From an uncultured Clostridia bacterium (GTDB lineage Bacteria; Bacillota; Clostridia; Christensenellales; Aristaeellaceae), in assembly GCA_946536315.1 (NCBI GenBank), contig CAMNEH010000003.1, positions 1 through 60,501 of the forward strand: 60,501 nucleotides of DNA, given 5' to 3'. The notes under the pieces were generated by a model, which saw nothing but the letters and a program-made list of their open reading frames with translations, had not been told where the DNA came from and searched no databases. The position numbers were made by a program, and so were the translations under genes. Of this stretch, positions 1 through 8,826 are shown one piece after another. Every line of letters begins with the position of its first letter. Position 1 is the stretch's first letter.

Positions 1-388
1 GCCGCCGGTACCGCGCCTCCGGGATGCGATAGATCTCCTTCAGCAGGGAAAAGCTGTCGATCACCGGCACGTCCCACCACAGCTGTGTCCGCTGGCCGAA
101 TACCACGCCGATCCGTTCCACGTGCCGCCTGCGCTCCAGCCAGGGCACGCGCCCGCCCACCGTCGCCTCGCCCCCGTCCGGCGTCAGGATGCCGGACAGG
201 ATCTTCACCGTGGTGGATTTCCCGGCGCCGTTGGGGCCGATATACCCCACCAGTTCCCCCTGTTCGATGTCGAATGACACCGCGTCCAGCGCGGTCACCG
301 TCTTCCTTTCCCTCAGCAGCGCGCCCTTTTCGCGCTTCCTGCGCACGATGAACCGCTTGCTGAGCGCCCGTACATGAATATAGCTCAC
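1..388 (-). CDS. ABC transporter ATP-binding protein (C-terminus cut by window edge)
   Basis: The first 129 codons of an ATPase that would power an ABC-2 type exporter from the cytoplasmic face. The reading shows a Walker A motif GPNGAGKST at residues 51-59 and a Q-loop region with FGQRTQLWWD, a wording typical of the ATPases that pair with ABC-2 permeases (NatA or viologen-exporter type). The ABC signature and Walker B lie beyond the window. The start is GTG at 386-388, seven bases after GGAGGT; no in-frame ATG is available near it. A good promoter lies 90 bases upstream. The substrate cannot be told from this fragment. Confidence 0.85.
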   Translation of the reverse strand, partial: MSYIHVRALSKRFIVRRKREKGALLRERKTVTALDAVSFDIEQGELVGYIGPNGAGKSTTVKILSGILTPDGGEATVGGRVPWLERRRHVERIGVVFGQRTQLWWDVPVIDSFSLLKEIYRIPEARYRR

Positions 389-477
389 CGACCTGACCTC
401 CGATATCTATATTTTCTCCCCTCTGGGACAGCGCAGCGGCTTACAGGCGCTCGGCCGGTGCAAGCATGTGTGCCTGT

Positions 478-507
478 ATTCTATCAGACGTGCCGCACCT
501 CTGTCAA
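478..507 (-). promoter_or_regulatory. Promoter for the ABC transporter ATPase gene
   Basis: Read on the minus strand, TTGACA (502-507) is followed after 18 bases by TAGAAT (478-483). It faces the ABC gene and is the only strong match upstream of it. Confidence 0.6.
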
Positions 508-547
508 CCGGAACCGAAAACCTCGAATGACTGCTGAAATGCTCCGC

Positions 548-576
548 TTGACAGTGGCTGATGAAAATGATAGGAT
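548..576 (+). promoter_or_regulatory. Promoter for the TraX-like gene
   Basis: TTGACA at 548-553, a 17-base spacer and TAGGAT at 571-576, about 55 bases before the start codon of the TraX-like gene. It is divergent from the ABC gene promoter at 478-507. Confidence 0.6.
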
Positions 577-630
577 TCGCGCAAAAGAGGTTTTACGTCA
601 ACGGACGGCTTCAGCGAACTGAGGCTTACA

Positions 631-1332
631 ATGAAACGGTACCGGATACTGGACGGCACGGCGCTCAAGCTGATCGCGCTCACGTCCATGCTGATTGACC
701 ACACCGCGTCCATCCTGCTGCGGAACAGCGATTTCGTCGTACTGCGGCTCGGCGGGCGTGTCCTGGACCTGTACACGCTGATGCGCTGCGTCGGGCGGAT
801 CAGCTTCCCGATCTACGCTTTCCTGCTGGTCGAGGGCTTCCTGCATACGTCCAGCGTGAAGCGCTACGCGCGCGACCTGCTGATCCTCGCGCTCGTGTCC
901 GAACTGCCCTGGAACCTTTCCCACGCGGGCACGCTGCTCCTCGCGCACCAGAACGTAATGTTCACCATGCTGTTCGGCCTGCTGGGCATGTGGGCGCTGC
1001 GTGACCTGCAGACGCACAGGGTCATCCAGGCTGGCGCGCTCTTTGCGCTGCTGGGCCTGTCGCTGTTCGGCCACGTGGACTACGGCGCCGCCGGATATGG
1101 ATTCATCATCGTGCTGTACCTGCTGCGAAGCGACCGGCTGCGCCAGGCTGTCGCGGGCAGCTGCGTCCTCTACGCCGACTGGCTGGCGGCGTTCGGCTTC
1201 GTCCCGATCGCTCTGTACAACGGAAAACGCGGGTGGATTCGGGGCCGCGCCATGAAGTACGTTTTTTACGCCATGTATCCCGCGCACCTGCTGATCCTCT
1301 ACCTGATCCGTTCCGCCACCATCGGCTACTGA
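631..1332 (+). CDS. TraX family membrane protein
   Basis: A 233-residue integral membrane protein with about six hydrophobic segments. It matches the TraX family (named after the F-pilin acetylase): an N-terminal DGTALKLIAL segment followed by SMLIDH, then RISFPIYAFLLVEGFLHT near residue 60, QNVMFTMLFGLLGMWAL, YNGKRG and a C-terminal YAMYPAHLLILYLI. Chromosomal copies are common in Firmicutes and need not act on pilin; acylation of a surface component is a family-level guess. The ATG follows TGAGG with six bases between. It appears to be a single-gene unit, followed by a decayed region. Confidence 0.88.
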   Translation: MKRYRILDGTALKLIALTSMLIDHTASILLRNSDFVVLRLGGRVLDLYTLMRCVGRISFPIYAFLLVEGFLHTSSVKRYARDLLILALVSELPWNLSHAGTLLLAHQNVMFTMLFGLLGMWALRDLQTHRVIQAGALFALLGLSLFGHVDYGAAGYGFIIVLYLLRSDRLRQAVAGSCVLYADWLAAFGFVPIALYNGKRGWIRGRAMKYVFYAMYPAHLLILYLIRSATIGY

Positions 1333-1441
1333 CCGTCGCAGCCGGCTCCGCCTGATTTCCTCGTCGCACAGGTCCCCTGCCGCATTTTGCCTATCCCTTG
1401 TCCCCCGCCTACACCGCCGATCCCCACGCGGCCAATCATCC

Positions 1442-1534
1442 TTTTCTTTTGCACTTCTGACAAAAGGGGCTGAATCGGCATCGGAAGTCATTGAACAAGA
1501 GCTTGACCGCGAGAGCGGCATCAGAGAGGAGTGA
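1442..1534 (+). pseudogene. 3' remnant of an unrecognised gene
   Basis: An open frame ends at TGA 1532-1534 and reads like real protein over its last 20 codons (acidic, ending ESGIREE). It sits directly before the ribosome binding site of the next broken gene, as in an operon. No start codon or 5' part is visible between it and the TraX-like gene, so it looks like the tail of a gene cut by rearrangement. The family is not recognised. Confidence 0.3.
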
Positions 1535-1541
1535 TAGAGAC

Positions 1542-2237
1542 TTGAAATATCTGGACGATATTGACCCGAAGGAGATCACCGACGAACAGCGTGAACAATT
1601 GCGTGACCTATGCGAGCATGAGCCGTACGCGTTTTACAGCCTATAGCGCGATCCAGAGCAAGCCGAAATTTGGGCCGAGGGTGAGGGATTCAAGACTGAA
1701 CCGGCCAACGATTACTTCGCCAAGATTGGCGCTCTCAGGCTTGCTGGGGCTCCGGAAAACGTCATCGATGAATGGAAAAACATCTTAGAGCGCACGGGCA
1801 GAGACGAAAGCAATGAGCTATTCCCGCCAAAGACGAAGCCCGTTGCCGAAAAGCTCGAGCAAATCGAAAAGCTATGCAAGTATCTCGACGGTTTGCTGAA
1901 CTGGGTTGAGAGCAATTTTGAGCCAGAAGACCCGGAAGATGACTTCCCGGACGAGGTCCCGTTTGCGGGTAAGTGGTACCGACTGATGCAACGCGCAATA
2001 GGGAAAACCGTGGTGAACCATCACAATGGCTCAGTGCTGCATTACAAAGCAACAGATGCGGTGCTGGAGTATTCCGGCGTTGAAATCGTGGAGATTGTCT
2101 TAGAGACCGACGGCAAGCTTGAGCTTGATTTAGAAGAGTGGGCCAATGAATACATCAAGCCAGAAGGGGCCACCATCGGCAAAGCAGACGACGGCAAAAC
2201 CAAAATCCGCTTAGAATTCTATCATTGCTACGAGTAA
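1542..2237 (+). pseudogene. Hypothetical protein interrupted by an in-frame TAG
   Basis: From TTG 1542 (after GAGG at 1526-1529) one frame runs to TAA 2235-2237, about 231 codons, and is broken only by TAG at 1644-1646. The residues on both sides read as one soluble acidic protein: LKYLDDIDPKEI at the start, KLEQIEKLCKYLDGLLNWV in the middle and LEFYHCYE at the end. I do not recognise the family. Composition is AT-richer than the rest of the window. Most likely an acquired gene killed by a nonsense mutation. Restart at 1893 would give a 114-residue product, but no good ribosome binding site precedes it. Confidence 0.55.
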
Positions 2238-2340
2238 CAACCGCATTGCCAATTACAGCCAGATGTTTATGGATCACTACATCGAGTAATGGCAAGAATG
2301 GTTCAATTATTGCAACAATTTCCAGTACTCAAAAGCCCCC
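2238..2340 (+). pseudogene. Short decayed coding remnant
   Basis: A second frame after the broken gene reads NNRIANYSQMFMDHYIE, then a TAA, then WQEWFNYCNNFQYSKAP. The text on both sides of the stop looks like one protein. It is too short to assign and has no start signal. Confidence 0.3.
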
Positions 2341-2341
2341 G

Positions 2342-2465
2342 ATGTGACATTTTATGTGACACGAGCAATCTGCTATATCCAAAGTGTAATCAGTCGTTTT
2401 CGACGCTATTTTTTCCAAAAATGTGACATATTATGTGACATTTTATCCCATTTTAAGGACGGTCC
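2342..2465 (+). repeat. Paired ATGTGACAT repeats with a GGACGGTCC motif (REP-like remnant)
   Basis: The word ATGTGACAT followed by TATGTGACA occurs twice, at 2342-2361 and 2421-2440. The second copy leads into TTTTAAGGACGGTCCC at 2451-2466. GGACGGTCC-type motifs next to TGTGACA words are familiar from REP-like elements of Firmicutes that associate with Y1 (RAYT) transposases. No transposase is visible here. Confidence 0.4.
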
Positions 2466-2509
2466 CTATTCCGAGCACTATTTCCGAAAACAAAATTTTT
2501 TCAAAACCC

Positions 2510-2538
2510 TTGACAGCGTGCCGTTTTTCTGATAAGAT
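2510..2538 (+). promoter_or_regulatory. Promoter of the tRNA-Thr gene
   Basis: Perfect TTGACA at 2510-2515, 17-base spacer, TAAGAT at 2533-2538. The expected start of transcription is a few bases before the mature tRNA 5' end at 2551. Confidence 0.8.
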
Positions 2539-2550
2539 AACACCGTTGTC

Positions 2551-2626
<76 letters not shown>

Positions 2627-2631
2627 GACGA

Positions 2632-2670
2632 AAGCCCCTGATTCCACTAAGGATTCGGGGGCTTCTTCTT
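2632..2670 (+). terminator. Terminator of the tRNA-Thr transcript
   Basis: AAGCCCCTGATTCC (2632-2645) pairs with GGATTCGGGGGCTT (2651-2664), with one mismatch and one G-T pair. The loop is ACTAA and a pyrimidine-rich CTTCTT follows. Confidence 0.75.
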
Positions 2671-3009
2671 TGAAAAAATCATGACTTCTGAAAAGGTTAT
2701 TTTCGGCAAACCACTACAGAAACCACTACGGGGGCAAAAAACGGCGGCGCATCCCGCGCCGTCGAAGATTACATTTCAGCAAAAAACAAACGGTACCATC
2801 AGTTTGGCGAAACATATTGTCAATACAGAATAAAGATCCTTTTCAAAATTTTCACAATTGGCCAAAGGCGGTCAGAGTCCGCGGCAGAATCCGGTCGCGC
2901 ATCCCAAAAATCATGTTCGCGCCTGATTTTAGCAGGATTTTGGCGCTTTTTGGAGAATGTATTTCTTTAGTCATGCCTGAAAATGGGCCAGAGGCGATCC
3001 TTTTCAGCG
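2671..3009. other. Non-coding, AT-richer spacer with a possible integrase-tail relic
   Basis: No credible gene. On the minus strand a frame ending at 2697-2699 reads PPFFAPVVVSVVVCRK, formed by two direct copies of the DNA word AAACCACTAC. Such tails resemble the ends of tyrosine integrases that sit at tRNA attachment sites, but no catalytic part is present. A GC hairpin (CGGCGC/GCGCCG) lies at about 2744-2762. The rest shows nothing recognisable before the promoter of the next operon. Confidence 0.3.
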
Positions 3010-3015
3010 TATAAT
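3010..3015 (+). promoter_or_regulatory. Probable -10 element of the 3071-8826 operon
   Basis: Perfect TATAAT 55 bases before the first gene of the operon. No convincing -35 box lies 16-18 bases upstream, so an activator or another sigma factor may be used. Confidence 0.4.
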
Positions 3016-3070
3016 GGTCACCTTCTCCGACGGACGAGCGCCGCGGAACCGAAATACGTGGAGGCGAAAC

Positions 3071-4714
3071 ATGGCAGAACAATCATCAGCATTTCAGGAC
3101 AGAAAAGAAGGGCTTCAATTCCGGTGTGAAGCCTGCGGCGGCGCGCTGGTCTACGACATTAATAAAAAAGCGCGGAACATGCGCTGTACCTCCTGCGGGA
3201 GGACGGTCGGCATACACACGGTTCAGCCCCTCAAAGAGCTGGCGGACGAGCAGACACCGGACACCTTGCAGACGCTGGAATACCGGTGTCCCTCCTGCGG
3301 CGCGGCGCTGTACACGACCCAGACCAGCGCCACCAGCTTCTGCAGCTACTGCGGCGCGGATGTGGTGCTGACGGAGCGGATTTCGCACATGCTGCGCCCG
3401 TCGATGATCGCGCCCTTTACTGTGACAAGGGAGGAGTGCGAGCAGATCTACCGCCAGCGGCTCAGCGAATCCCGGTTCGTGCCGGAGGAGATGGCCAGCC
3501 AGGAGACCATCAGCCATTTCCGGCCGGTCTATGTACCCTTCTGGCGCTATTCCGGCAGCGGCGACGGGCCCAGCAAGGGCCTCTATAGCAAGACCACGAC
3601 CGTCGGCAACGTCGAATACACGGATACGTATGAGGCGGAGTTGGACAACCGTGTCAGCATCAGCAATGTACTGTATGACGCGAGCAGCCAGTTTGATGAT
3701 GAGACCGCCCAGGCGCTGAACTTCAGACTCGATAACCTCGTGCCGTTTGGTCCGGCTTACCTGGCCGGCATGTACGCGGAAGCGCCGGACCTGGACCCGA
3801 AGGCCTGCTACAACTGGCTGTCCAGGACGGCGCAGCGGATCTTCAACAGCCGCCTTATCGGGCAGGAAGCCCATACCGTTGCGTGTTTCCCGTCCAATTT
3901 CAAGGGGAAGGCCGAGCTGGTACTGTTGCCCGTCTGGCTGCTGGCCACCAGGCAGGGAGAAAAGGTCATTTACACCGCGGTCAACGGCAACAGCGGCGCA
4001 ATCCTCAGCGATCTGCCTGTCAGCCCAAAGCGCGCGGGCATCACCGCGGGCGTCGTCACCCTGATCCTGACGGCGCTGCTCGTGGGCCTGCATCACATCA
4101 TCCTGCTCCGTCCACGAATCACCGCAGCCCTCAGCTGCGTCCTGGCCATGATCTGCTGGAACGTGATTGGTCCCTTCCTGAACAGGGTTTCCCAAAAAGC
4201 GCAGCAGGATGATGATCTGACACGGCTGATGAAGAAAAACCGCTCGTCCTCTGGAGACCAGATCCTGAATCCTGACGATCTGCCCGATGGAAACGAGGCG
4301 AAGCCGATCATCCGCATGAAATGGATCGGCATCATATCAGCTGTGGCCACATCGGTGTTTTTAATCGGATACGTGACAGCGGACAACCCGCCGCTCTATC
4401 TGGACCAGTATATTTCCGACCGCGCCATGCTGCCCCCGGTGCTCACCCTGATCTCCGGCATTCTGGAAGCCTTCATGCTCTTACAACTCTCTGAAATGTC
4501 TAGCCATTTCAGGGCTGCGCTGATCGCCCACATTGCGCTGTGCGGACTGATGTGGCTCCTGGGCCCTTTCATTGCCCATTCCATCTGGTTCTATCTCCTG
4601 ATCCTGGTCAATTACGGTCTCACCCTGGCAGTACTGATCAGGGGCTTCCTCATGCACAACGAATACGTCTCCCGTCCGGTGCCCTTTTTCGGGAAGGGGG
4701 ATGAAACGATATGA
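3071..4714 (+). CDS. Zinc-ribbon membrane protein
   Basis: A 547-residue protein with two N-terminal zinc ribbons followed by a soluble middle domain and several membrane segments. The first ribbon pairs CEACGG with CTSCGR and the second pairs CPSCGA with CSYCGA, all within about residues 18-105. Hydrophobic segments start near residue 325 (GVVTLILTALLVGLHHIILL) and continue to the C-terminus, giving about six or seven helices. ATG 3071 is chosen over an upstream in-frame start at 3014 because GGAGG lies six bases before it. It overlaps the next gene by four bases (ATGA). Proteins of this layout are common in Clostridia and are usually annotated only as TFIIB-type zinc ribbon proteins; the function is unknown. 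Confidence 0.8.
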   Translation: MAEQSSAFQDRKEGLQFRCEACGGALVYDINKKARNMRCTSCGRTVGIHTVQPLKELADEQTPDTLQTLEYRCPSCGAALYTTQTSATSFCSYCGADVVLTERISHMLRPSMIAPFTVTREECEQIYRQRLSESRFVPEEMASQETISHFRPVYVPFWRYSGSGDGPSKGLYSKTTTVGNVEYTDTYEAELDNRVSISNVLYDASSQFDDETAQALNFRLDNLVPFGPAYLAGMYAEAPDLDPKACYNWLSRTAQRIFNSRLIGQEAHTVACFPSNFKGKAELVLLPVWLLATRQGEKVIYTAVNGNSGAILSDLPVSPKRAGITAGVVTLILTALLVGLHHIILLRPRITAALSCVLAMICWNVIGPFLNRVSQKAQQDDDLTRLMKKNRSSSGDQILNPDDLPDGNEAKPIIRMKWIGIISAVATSVFLIGYVTADNPPLYLDQYISDRAMLPPVLTLISGILEAFMLLQLSEMSSHFRAALIAHIALCGLMWLLGPFIAHSIWFYLLILVNYGLTLAVLIRGFLMHNEYVSRPVPFFGKGDETI

Positions 4715-5670
4715 AGCGGCGTCTTTCTCTCCTGTGGCTGCTGGCGCTGTCCGTCTGCCTGCTGATGGCCTTTGCGGCCCAGGGCAGCGAGACCGATCCA
4801 ACGCAGCGCCCGCTGCAGCTGCCATTGTTCACCTATACCCCGTCGCCCACGCCTTCCCCCACGCCCACGCCTTCCCCCACGCCCACGCCTTCCCCCACGC
4901 CAACGCCCACACCGCCGCCGGCGCAGCGGCTTTCCGGCAGCGGCCCGAAAGGCTACGGGATCATCCTGGATGACGGGGCGGACCTGCTGACGCCCGATGA
5001 AGAGGAAACGCTGCTGGAAGCCGTGCTCCCGATGACCGATTACTGCGATGTGGTGTTCTGGACGACCCGGTCAGAATCAGGTAACCCTTCCCTGCTTCGG
5101 CTTCAGCAATACGTGGACCATGAGGTCAGTCCTCTGGTGAGTCATCCCAGCGCCTCCTTTTTCATTGATATGTCGCGCAGGCAATTCTGTATCCTGACCC
5201 GCGGCGACCTTCAGGAGACGGTGGACACCTCGGAGATCAACGCCATCATAGACAGGGTCCGCGGCTATGCCTCCGAGGGCGATTTCGCGGAATGCGCGAT
5301 CCGGGCCTTCGAGGCCATTCATGACGCGCGTAACGGGATGCGGGCATTTTCCTTCATGCGATGGATCTGCGCGCTGATGACCGCCGTGGGACTGGCGCTG
5401 CTGATCACCTTCATGGTGATTCAGAAAAAGAGCATCCAGCCTGTCCCTGCCAGGCGGACGATGTACCGCAACGTGAAATATGATTGCCGGGTGAAAACGC
5501 TCAGCAGGAACCATATCAGTCAAACCCAGCGGACCATTCGCACCTCTTCCGGCTCGTCCTGCTCGTCCTGCTCGTCCTGCTCATCCGGCTCCTCCTGCTC
5601 GTCCGGTTCGTCCTGTTCGTCGGGCTCGTCCTGCTCGTCCTGCGGCTCCGGTGGCAGCGGCAGCTTCTGA
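4711..5670 (+). CDS. TPM-like membrane protein with a Ser/Gly/Cys triplet tail
   Basis: A 319-residue protein: signal peptide (1-24), Pro/Ser/Thr spacer (43-70), a TPM/YgcG-like domain (about 80-205), one membrane helix (213-236) and a basic then Ser-rich tail. Residues 279-311 are eleven consecutive triplets, seven SSC and four SSG, followed by GSGGSGSF. The signal peptide plus one helix places the TPM domain outside and the tail in the cytosol. YgcG-type proteins often end in Gly/Ser runs, but seven regularly spaced cysteines are unusual. Its start overlaps the preceding stop and a radical SAM/SPASM enzyme lies two genes downstream, so the tail may be a modification substrate (inference). 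Confidence 0.75.
   Translation: MKRRLSLLWLLALSVCLLMAFAAQGSETDPTQRPLQLPLFTYTPSPTPSPTPTPSPTPTPSPTPTPTPPPAQRLSGSGPKGYGIILDDGADLLTPDEEETLLEAVLPMTDYCDVVFWTTRSESGNPSLLRLQQYVDHEVSPLVSHPSASFFIDMSRRQFCILTRGDLQETVDTSEINAIIDRVRGYASEGDFAECAIRAFEAIHDARNGMRAFSFMRWICALMTAVGLALLITFMVIQKKSIQPVPARRTMYRNVKYDCRVKTLSRNHISQTQRTIRTSSGSSCSSCSSCSSGSSCSSGSSCSSGSSCSSCGSGGSGSF
4837..4920 (+). repeat. Tandem Pro-Ser/Thr coding repeat
   Basis: Short tandem DNA repeats of CCCACGCC and TTCCCCCACG encode TPSPTPSPTPTP-type spacer in the TPM-like protein, between its signal peptide and its folded domain. Such arrays change length easily by slippage. Confidence 0.7.
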
Positions 5671-5686
5671 TAAGGGAGATCGAACG

Positions 5687-7753
5687 ATGAAACGCACACA
5701 TATCTGGCTGTCCGTTTTCTGTCTGGCCCTGCTGTTTGCCGGTGTCCAAAGCGCCCGGGCCGCAGCCAGCGGCGATTGGGAATACCGTTTTTTTACGGGA
5801 CAGCCGAAAGAGAAGGAAATCAAAGAAATCTATATTACCGGGTATGAACCTTCCGTCCCGGTGACAGAGGTCGTGGTGCCCGAAACGCTGGACAGTTATC
5901 TGGTGACCGGCATTTACTACTATACTTTTGAGGACGATGATCCCATCACCTCCATCACGCTGCCGGCAAGTCTTCGGACCGTGGTGAATTACAGCGGCGA
6001 TCCTGCGGACGGCGCAAATCTGGTTTTGCCGAAAGCGGTGCAGCATCTGACGGTCGCGGAGGGCAATCCGGTATTCCATGCCCAGGACGACGCGCTGTGC
6101 CAGGGAGACAAGCTGATCCTGACGGCTCCTGCCAGCACGGCTGAAGAGGTGCATGTGCCGGAGGGGACCACTGTCCTGTATGGCGGCGTGTTCCGCAATT
6201 CGGAGCATCTGAAGCGGCTCTATCTGCCGGCCACTGTCAAGAATGTGGAGTTCATCCCGGAGGAGGAGTTGCCGCCTTCGTACTTCTTTCCCGAGTCGCT
6301 GGAGGCCTTTATCGTCGAGGATGGAAACCCCGTGTTTCAGAGCGAAGACGGCCTGCTGTACCGCGGCAGCGCGTTGGCGTTCTGCCCCCGATCCAAGTCG
6401 GCGATCCTGCTGAAGGTCCGCGAGGGCACGGAACTGATTGAATACAAAGCCTTTGATGACTGCGGCCTGATCAGCACCATACAGCTGCCCGCTTCCGTCC
6501 GGGAAGTCCAAAAGGCCGCTTTTTCAGCCTGTCATATCCTGAAACGCATCGACGGCCTGTCCGGCGTTTCGCTGATCCAGGAAGGGGCCATCAGATACTG
6601 CTGGGCCCTGCGCTCCATCGGCTGGGAGCAGGACAGCGAGACGTACCAGATGGTCGACGGTATGCTGATCGACCGGAAGACGCAGACCCTGCTGACCATG
6701 ATTGACGACCACGCGATCATCCGCGTGCCGGACGGCATCCGCAGGATCGGTGACAACGCGATGACCTGCCTCCGTTCCATGACGCTGGTGGCGCTGCCGG
6801 CTTCCGTCACGGAAATCGGCGCCGGTGCTTTCGCGTTGACGAACCTGACAGAAATCGCCCTGCCACCGCAAGTGACATTCTTGGGTGAAATGGCCTTCTA
6901 TGGATGTGATCAGCTGTGGAAGGCGGATCTCAATTCCCAGGCGAAGGTGCTGCCTCAGGCCATTTTCTATCAATGTGAGCAGCTGAAGGAGGTCCTGCTG
7001 CCCGAAGCACTGGAGACCATCGAGCCTGACGCTTTCTCCTACTGCCGTTCCCTCGCTTCCATCGGGATCCCTTCGTCCGTGACGACGATCGAAAACCGCG
7101 CCTTCTATTCATGCGAAGCCCTGCAGCAGGTCACACTGCCGGATGGCCTGACCACGCTGGGTGATGACGCCTTCTACGGTTGCAGCGCTCTTAAAACCAT
7201 CACCATCCCCGGAACGGTCGAAGAACCCGGGGCCTGGTGCTTTGCGCGCTGTGATGCTTTACAAACCGCGGTGTTCCGGGAAGGCGTAGAAAGCATTCAC
7301 GACAATTGCTTTTATTTCTGCTCAGCGCTCAGGGCGCTGTATCTGCCGAAATCCCTGACCAAGATTGAAGCCTGGTCCTCTCCGTTTTCCGACAATCCGA
7401 AGCTGACAGCGATGGTCTTTCCCGGGACGCATGCAGAAACCATTTTCAAAAACGCCGGACTGCCCTACCGGTATCAATTCGAAGGCCGGTGGAAGGCGAC
7501 TGATCCCGCTGAAGCGGCGGCGCTAGGCCTGACCGGGGCCACCGACATCCATCTGGCGCTGGTGTCGGACAGCTTCACCGTGGAATACCGGCTGGACGGG
7601 GAAGAACAGCAGGTGACCTTCCCCTGCCATTATGATGAGAGCAACATTCACCTGGAGAACGGTTATATGTATTATACCCTGGAGGACGAGCGCCTGACGC
7701 TGGAAACAGCCGGCGGCGTCCTGCGCCTGGAACGGGAGGAGTATCCTGTATGA
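5687..7753 (+). CDS. Secreted BspA-like leucine-rich repeat protein
   Basis: A 688-residue protein with a signal peptide (MKRTHIWLSVFCLALLFAGV, cleaved near ARA-AAS) and many LRR_5 repeats of about 23 residues of the type ITLPASVxEIGxxAFxxC, clearest at about residues 350-560. This is the Bacteroides/Treponema BspA-like fold, usually an extracellular binding surface. ATG 5687 is preferred over the 5651 start because AAGGGAGAT precedes it and the signal peptide begins there. It lies 16 bases after the TPM-like gene and overlaps the radical SAM gene by four bases, so it is translated with them. There is no LPXTG anchor. Confidence 0.85.
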   Translation: MKRTHIWLSVFCLALLFAGVQSARAAASGDWEYRFFTGQPKEKEIKEIYITGYEPSVPVTEVVVPETLDSYLVTGIYYYTFEDDDPITSITLPASLRTVVNYSGDPADGANLVLPKAVQHLTVAEGNPVFHAQDDALCQGDKLILTAPASTAEEVHVPEGTTVLYGGVFRNSEHLKRLYLPATVKNVEFIPEEELPPSYFFPESLEAFIVEDGNPVFQSEDGLLYRGSALAFCPRSKSAILLKVREGTELIEYKAFDDCGLISTIQLPASVREVQKAAFSACHILKRIDGLSGVSLIQEGAIRYCWALRSIGWEQDSETYQMVDGMLIDRKTQTLLTMIDDHAIIRVPDGIRRIGDNAMTCLRSMTLVALPASVTEIGAGAFALTNLTEIALPPQVTFLGEMAFYGCDQLWKADLNSQAKVLPQAIFYQCEQLKEVLLPEALETIEPDAFSYCRSLASIGIPSSVTTIENRAFYSCEALQQVTLPDGLTTLGDDAFYGCSALKTITIPGTVEEPGAWCFARCDALQTAVFREGVESIHDNCFYFCSALRALYLPKSLTKIEAWSSPFSDNPKLTAMVFPGTHAETIFKNAGLPYRYQFEGRWKATDPAEAAALGLTGATDIHLALVSDSFTVEYRLDGEEQQVTFPCHYDESNIHLENGYMYYTLEDERLTLETAGGVLRLEREEYPV

Positions 7754-8826
7754 AACTCACGAAGCGTCAACCGCAAGCGCCTGAAAAGCCGCATTTTGTC
7801 TTCCAGTGGCATATCACCGACGCGTGTGACCAGCGCTGCAAGCACTGTTACATTTACGCCGAGGACAGCCGGAAAGCGCCACAGGCCATGACCCTGCCCC
7901 AGATGCGCCAGACGCTGGCCAACTGCCTGACATTCTGCGACGCGATGGGCTATGCACCGTATTTCTGCCTGACCGGCGGCGATCCGCTGCTGCATCCCCA
8001 GTTCTGGGATTTGGCGGAACTGCTGCATCAGCTGAAAGCGCCGTTCACGATCCTGGGCAATCCGTTCCACCTGACGGACCAGGTCTGCAAACGGCTCAAA
8101 AAGTACGGGTGCAGGTCCTACCAGCTGTCCATCGACGGGCTGGAACAGACCCATGACGCGCTGCGCAAGCCCGGTTCCTACCGGGAAACCGTGGAGAAGA
8201 TCGGCATGCTGAACCGGGCTGGCCTGCATTCCGCCGTGATGACCACCGTCAGCAGCCTGAACCAGGCCGAGCTGCCCGCCATCATCGAGGCCATGGCGGC
8301 GGCCAACGTGGGCACCTACGCCTTTTCGCGCTACTGTCCCACCGGCGCAGACAAGGACGTGGGCATCGCGCCAGAGGAATACAAGGCGCTGCTGACCCGC
8401 TGCGCGGAAACCATCCGCGGCCTGAAGGCCCACGGCTGCACGACCGTCTTCGGGAAAAAGGACCATCTGTGGACCCTCTATGATTACGAGCGCGGCGCGT
8501 TCACCATCCCGCAGGACGCGATCCCCGGCGTGATCTATGGCGGCTGCCACTGCGGTCAGACCCATTTGACGCTGCTGCCGAACGGCGATGTATACGCCTG
8601 CCGCCGGGTGCTGAACAGCAAGGTGGGCAATGTCCTGGCCGATGACCTGGGCGCGATCTGGGCCGGCCCCATGGACGCCTACCGGCACTATCAGTCGTTC
8701 AAAAAATGCGCGGATTGCGAGCTGCTGCGCTGGTGCCGGGGCTGTCCCGCTGTCGCCAGCGCGAAGACCGGCGACTTCTACGCGCGCGATCCTCAATGCT
8801 GGAAAGATGTGCCTGTTCAGTCGTAG
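7750..8826 (+). CDS. Radical SAM/SPASM peptide-maturase-like enzyme
   Basis: A 358-residue enzyme. The radical SAM cluster motif is C26-x3-C30-x2-C33 within FQWHITDACDQRCKHCY, and TGGDP follows. The C-terminal SPASM region has further cysteines (GGCHCG, YACRR, KCADC, WCRGCP, PQCW) that could bind two auxiliary [4Fe-4S] clusters. The FQWHITxxC...CKHCY opening recalls the radical SAM/SPASM family of the ACGX repeat-peptide system as I remember it. Such enzymes modify peptides, for example by thioether formation at cysteine. Here the only Cys-repeat partner is the tail of the TPM-like protein encoded two genes upstream. ATG overlaps the previous stop. Confidence 0.88.
   Translation: MKLTKRQPQAPEKPHFVFQWHITDACDQRCKHCYIYAEDSRKAPQAMTLPQMRQTLANCLTFCDAMGYAPYFCLTGGDPLLHPQFWDLAELLHQLKAPFTILGNPFHLTDQVCKRLKKYGCRSYQLSIDGLEQTHDALRKPGSYRETVEKIGMLNRAGLHSAVMTTVSSLNQAELPAIIEAMAAANVGTYAFSRYCPTGADKDVGIAPEEYKALLTRCAETIRGLKAHGCTTVFGKKDHLWTLYDYERGAFTIPQDAIPGVIYGGCHCGQTHLTLLPNGDVYACRRVLNSKVGNVLADDLGAIWAGPMDAYRHYQSFKKCADCELLRWCRGCPAVASAKTGDFYARDPQCWKDVPVQS

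Noticed and set aside
374-622. Possible 82-residue gene between the ABC and TraX-like genes
   Set aside because: It crosses two divergent promoters, has no ribosome binding site and its translation shows no protein-like pattern.
598-1521. Long minus-strand open frame over the TraX-like gene
   Set aside because: Low-complexity, Arg/Gln/His-rich translation without family features; it is the complement of the real gene in GC-rich DNA. The same applies to other long antisense frames, for example 27621-29027, 32568-33803 and 54822-58127.
4837-4920. CRISPR-like or intergenic tandem repeat
   Set aside because: It is coding DNA for a Pro/Ser/Thr linker. No CRISPR array with spacers was found anywhere in the window.
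5550-5670. A classical ACGX-type repeat peptide
   Set aside because: The triplets are SSC/SSG, not Ala-Cys-Gly-X, and they are the tail of a larger membrane protein. The link to that system rests on enzyme similarity only.
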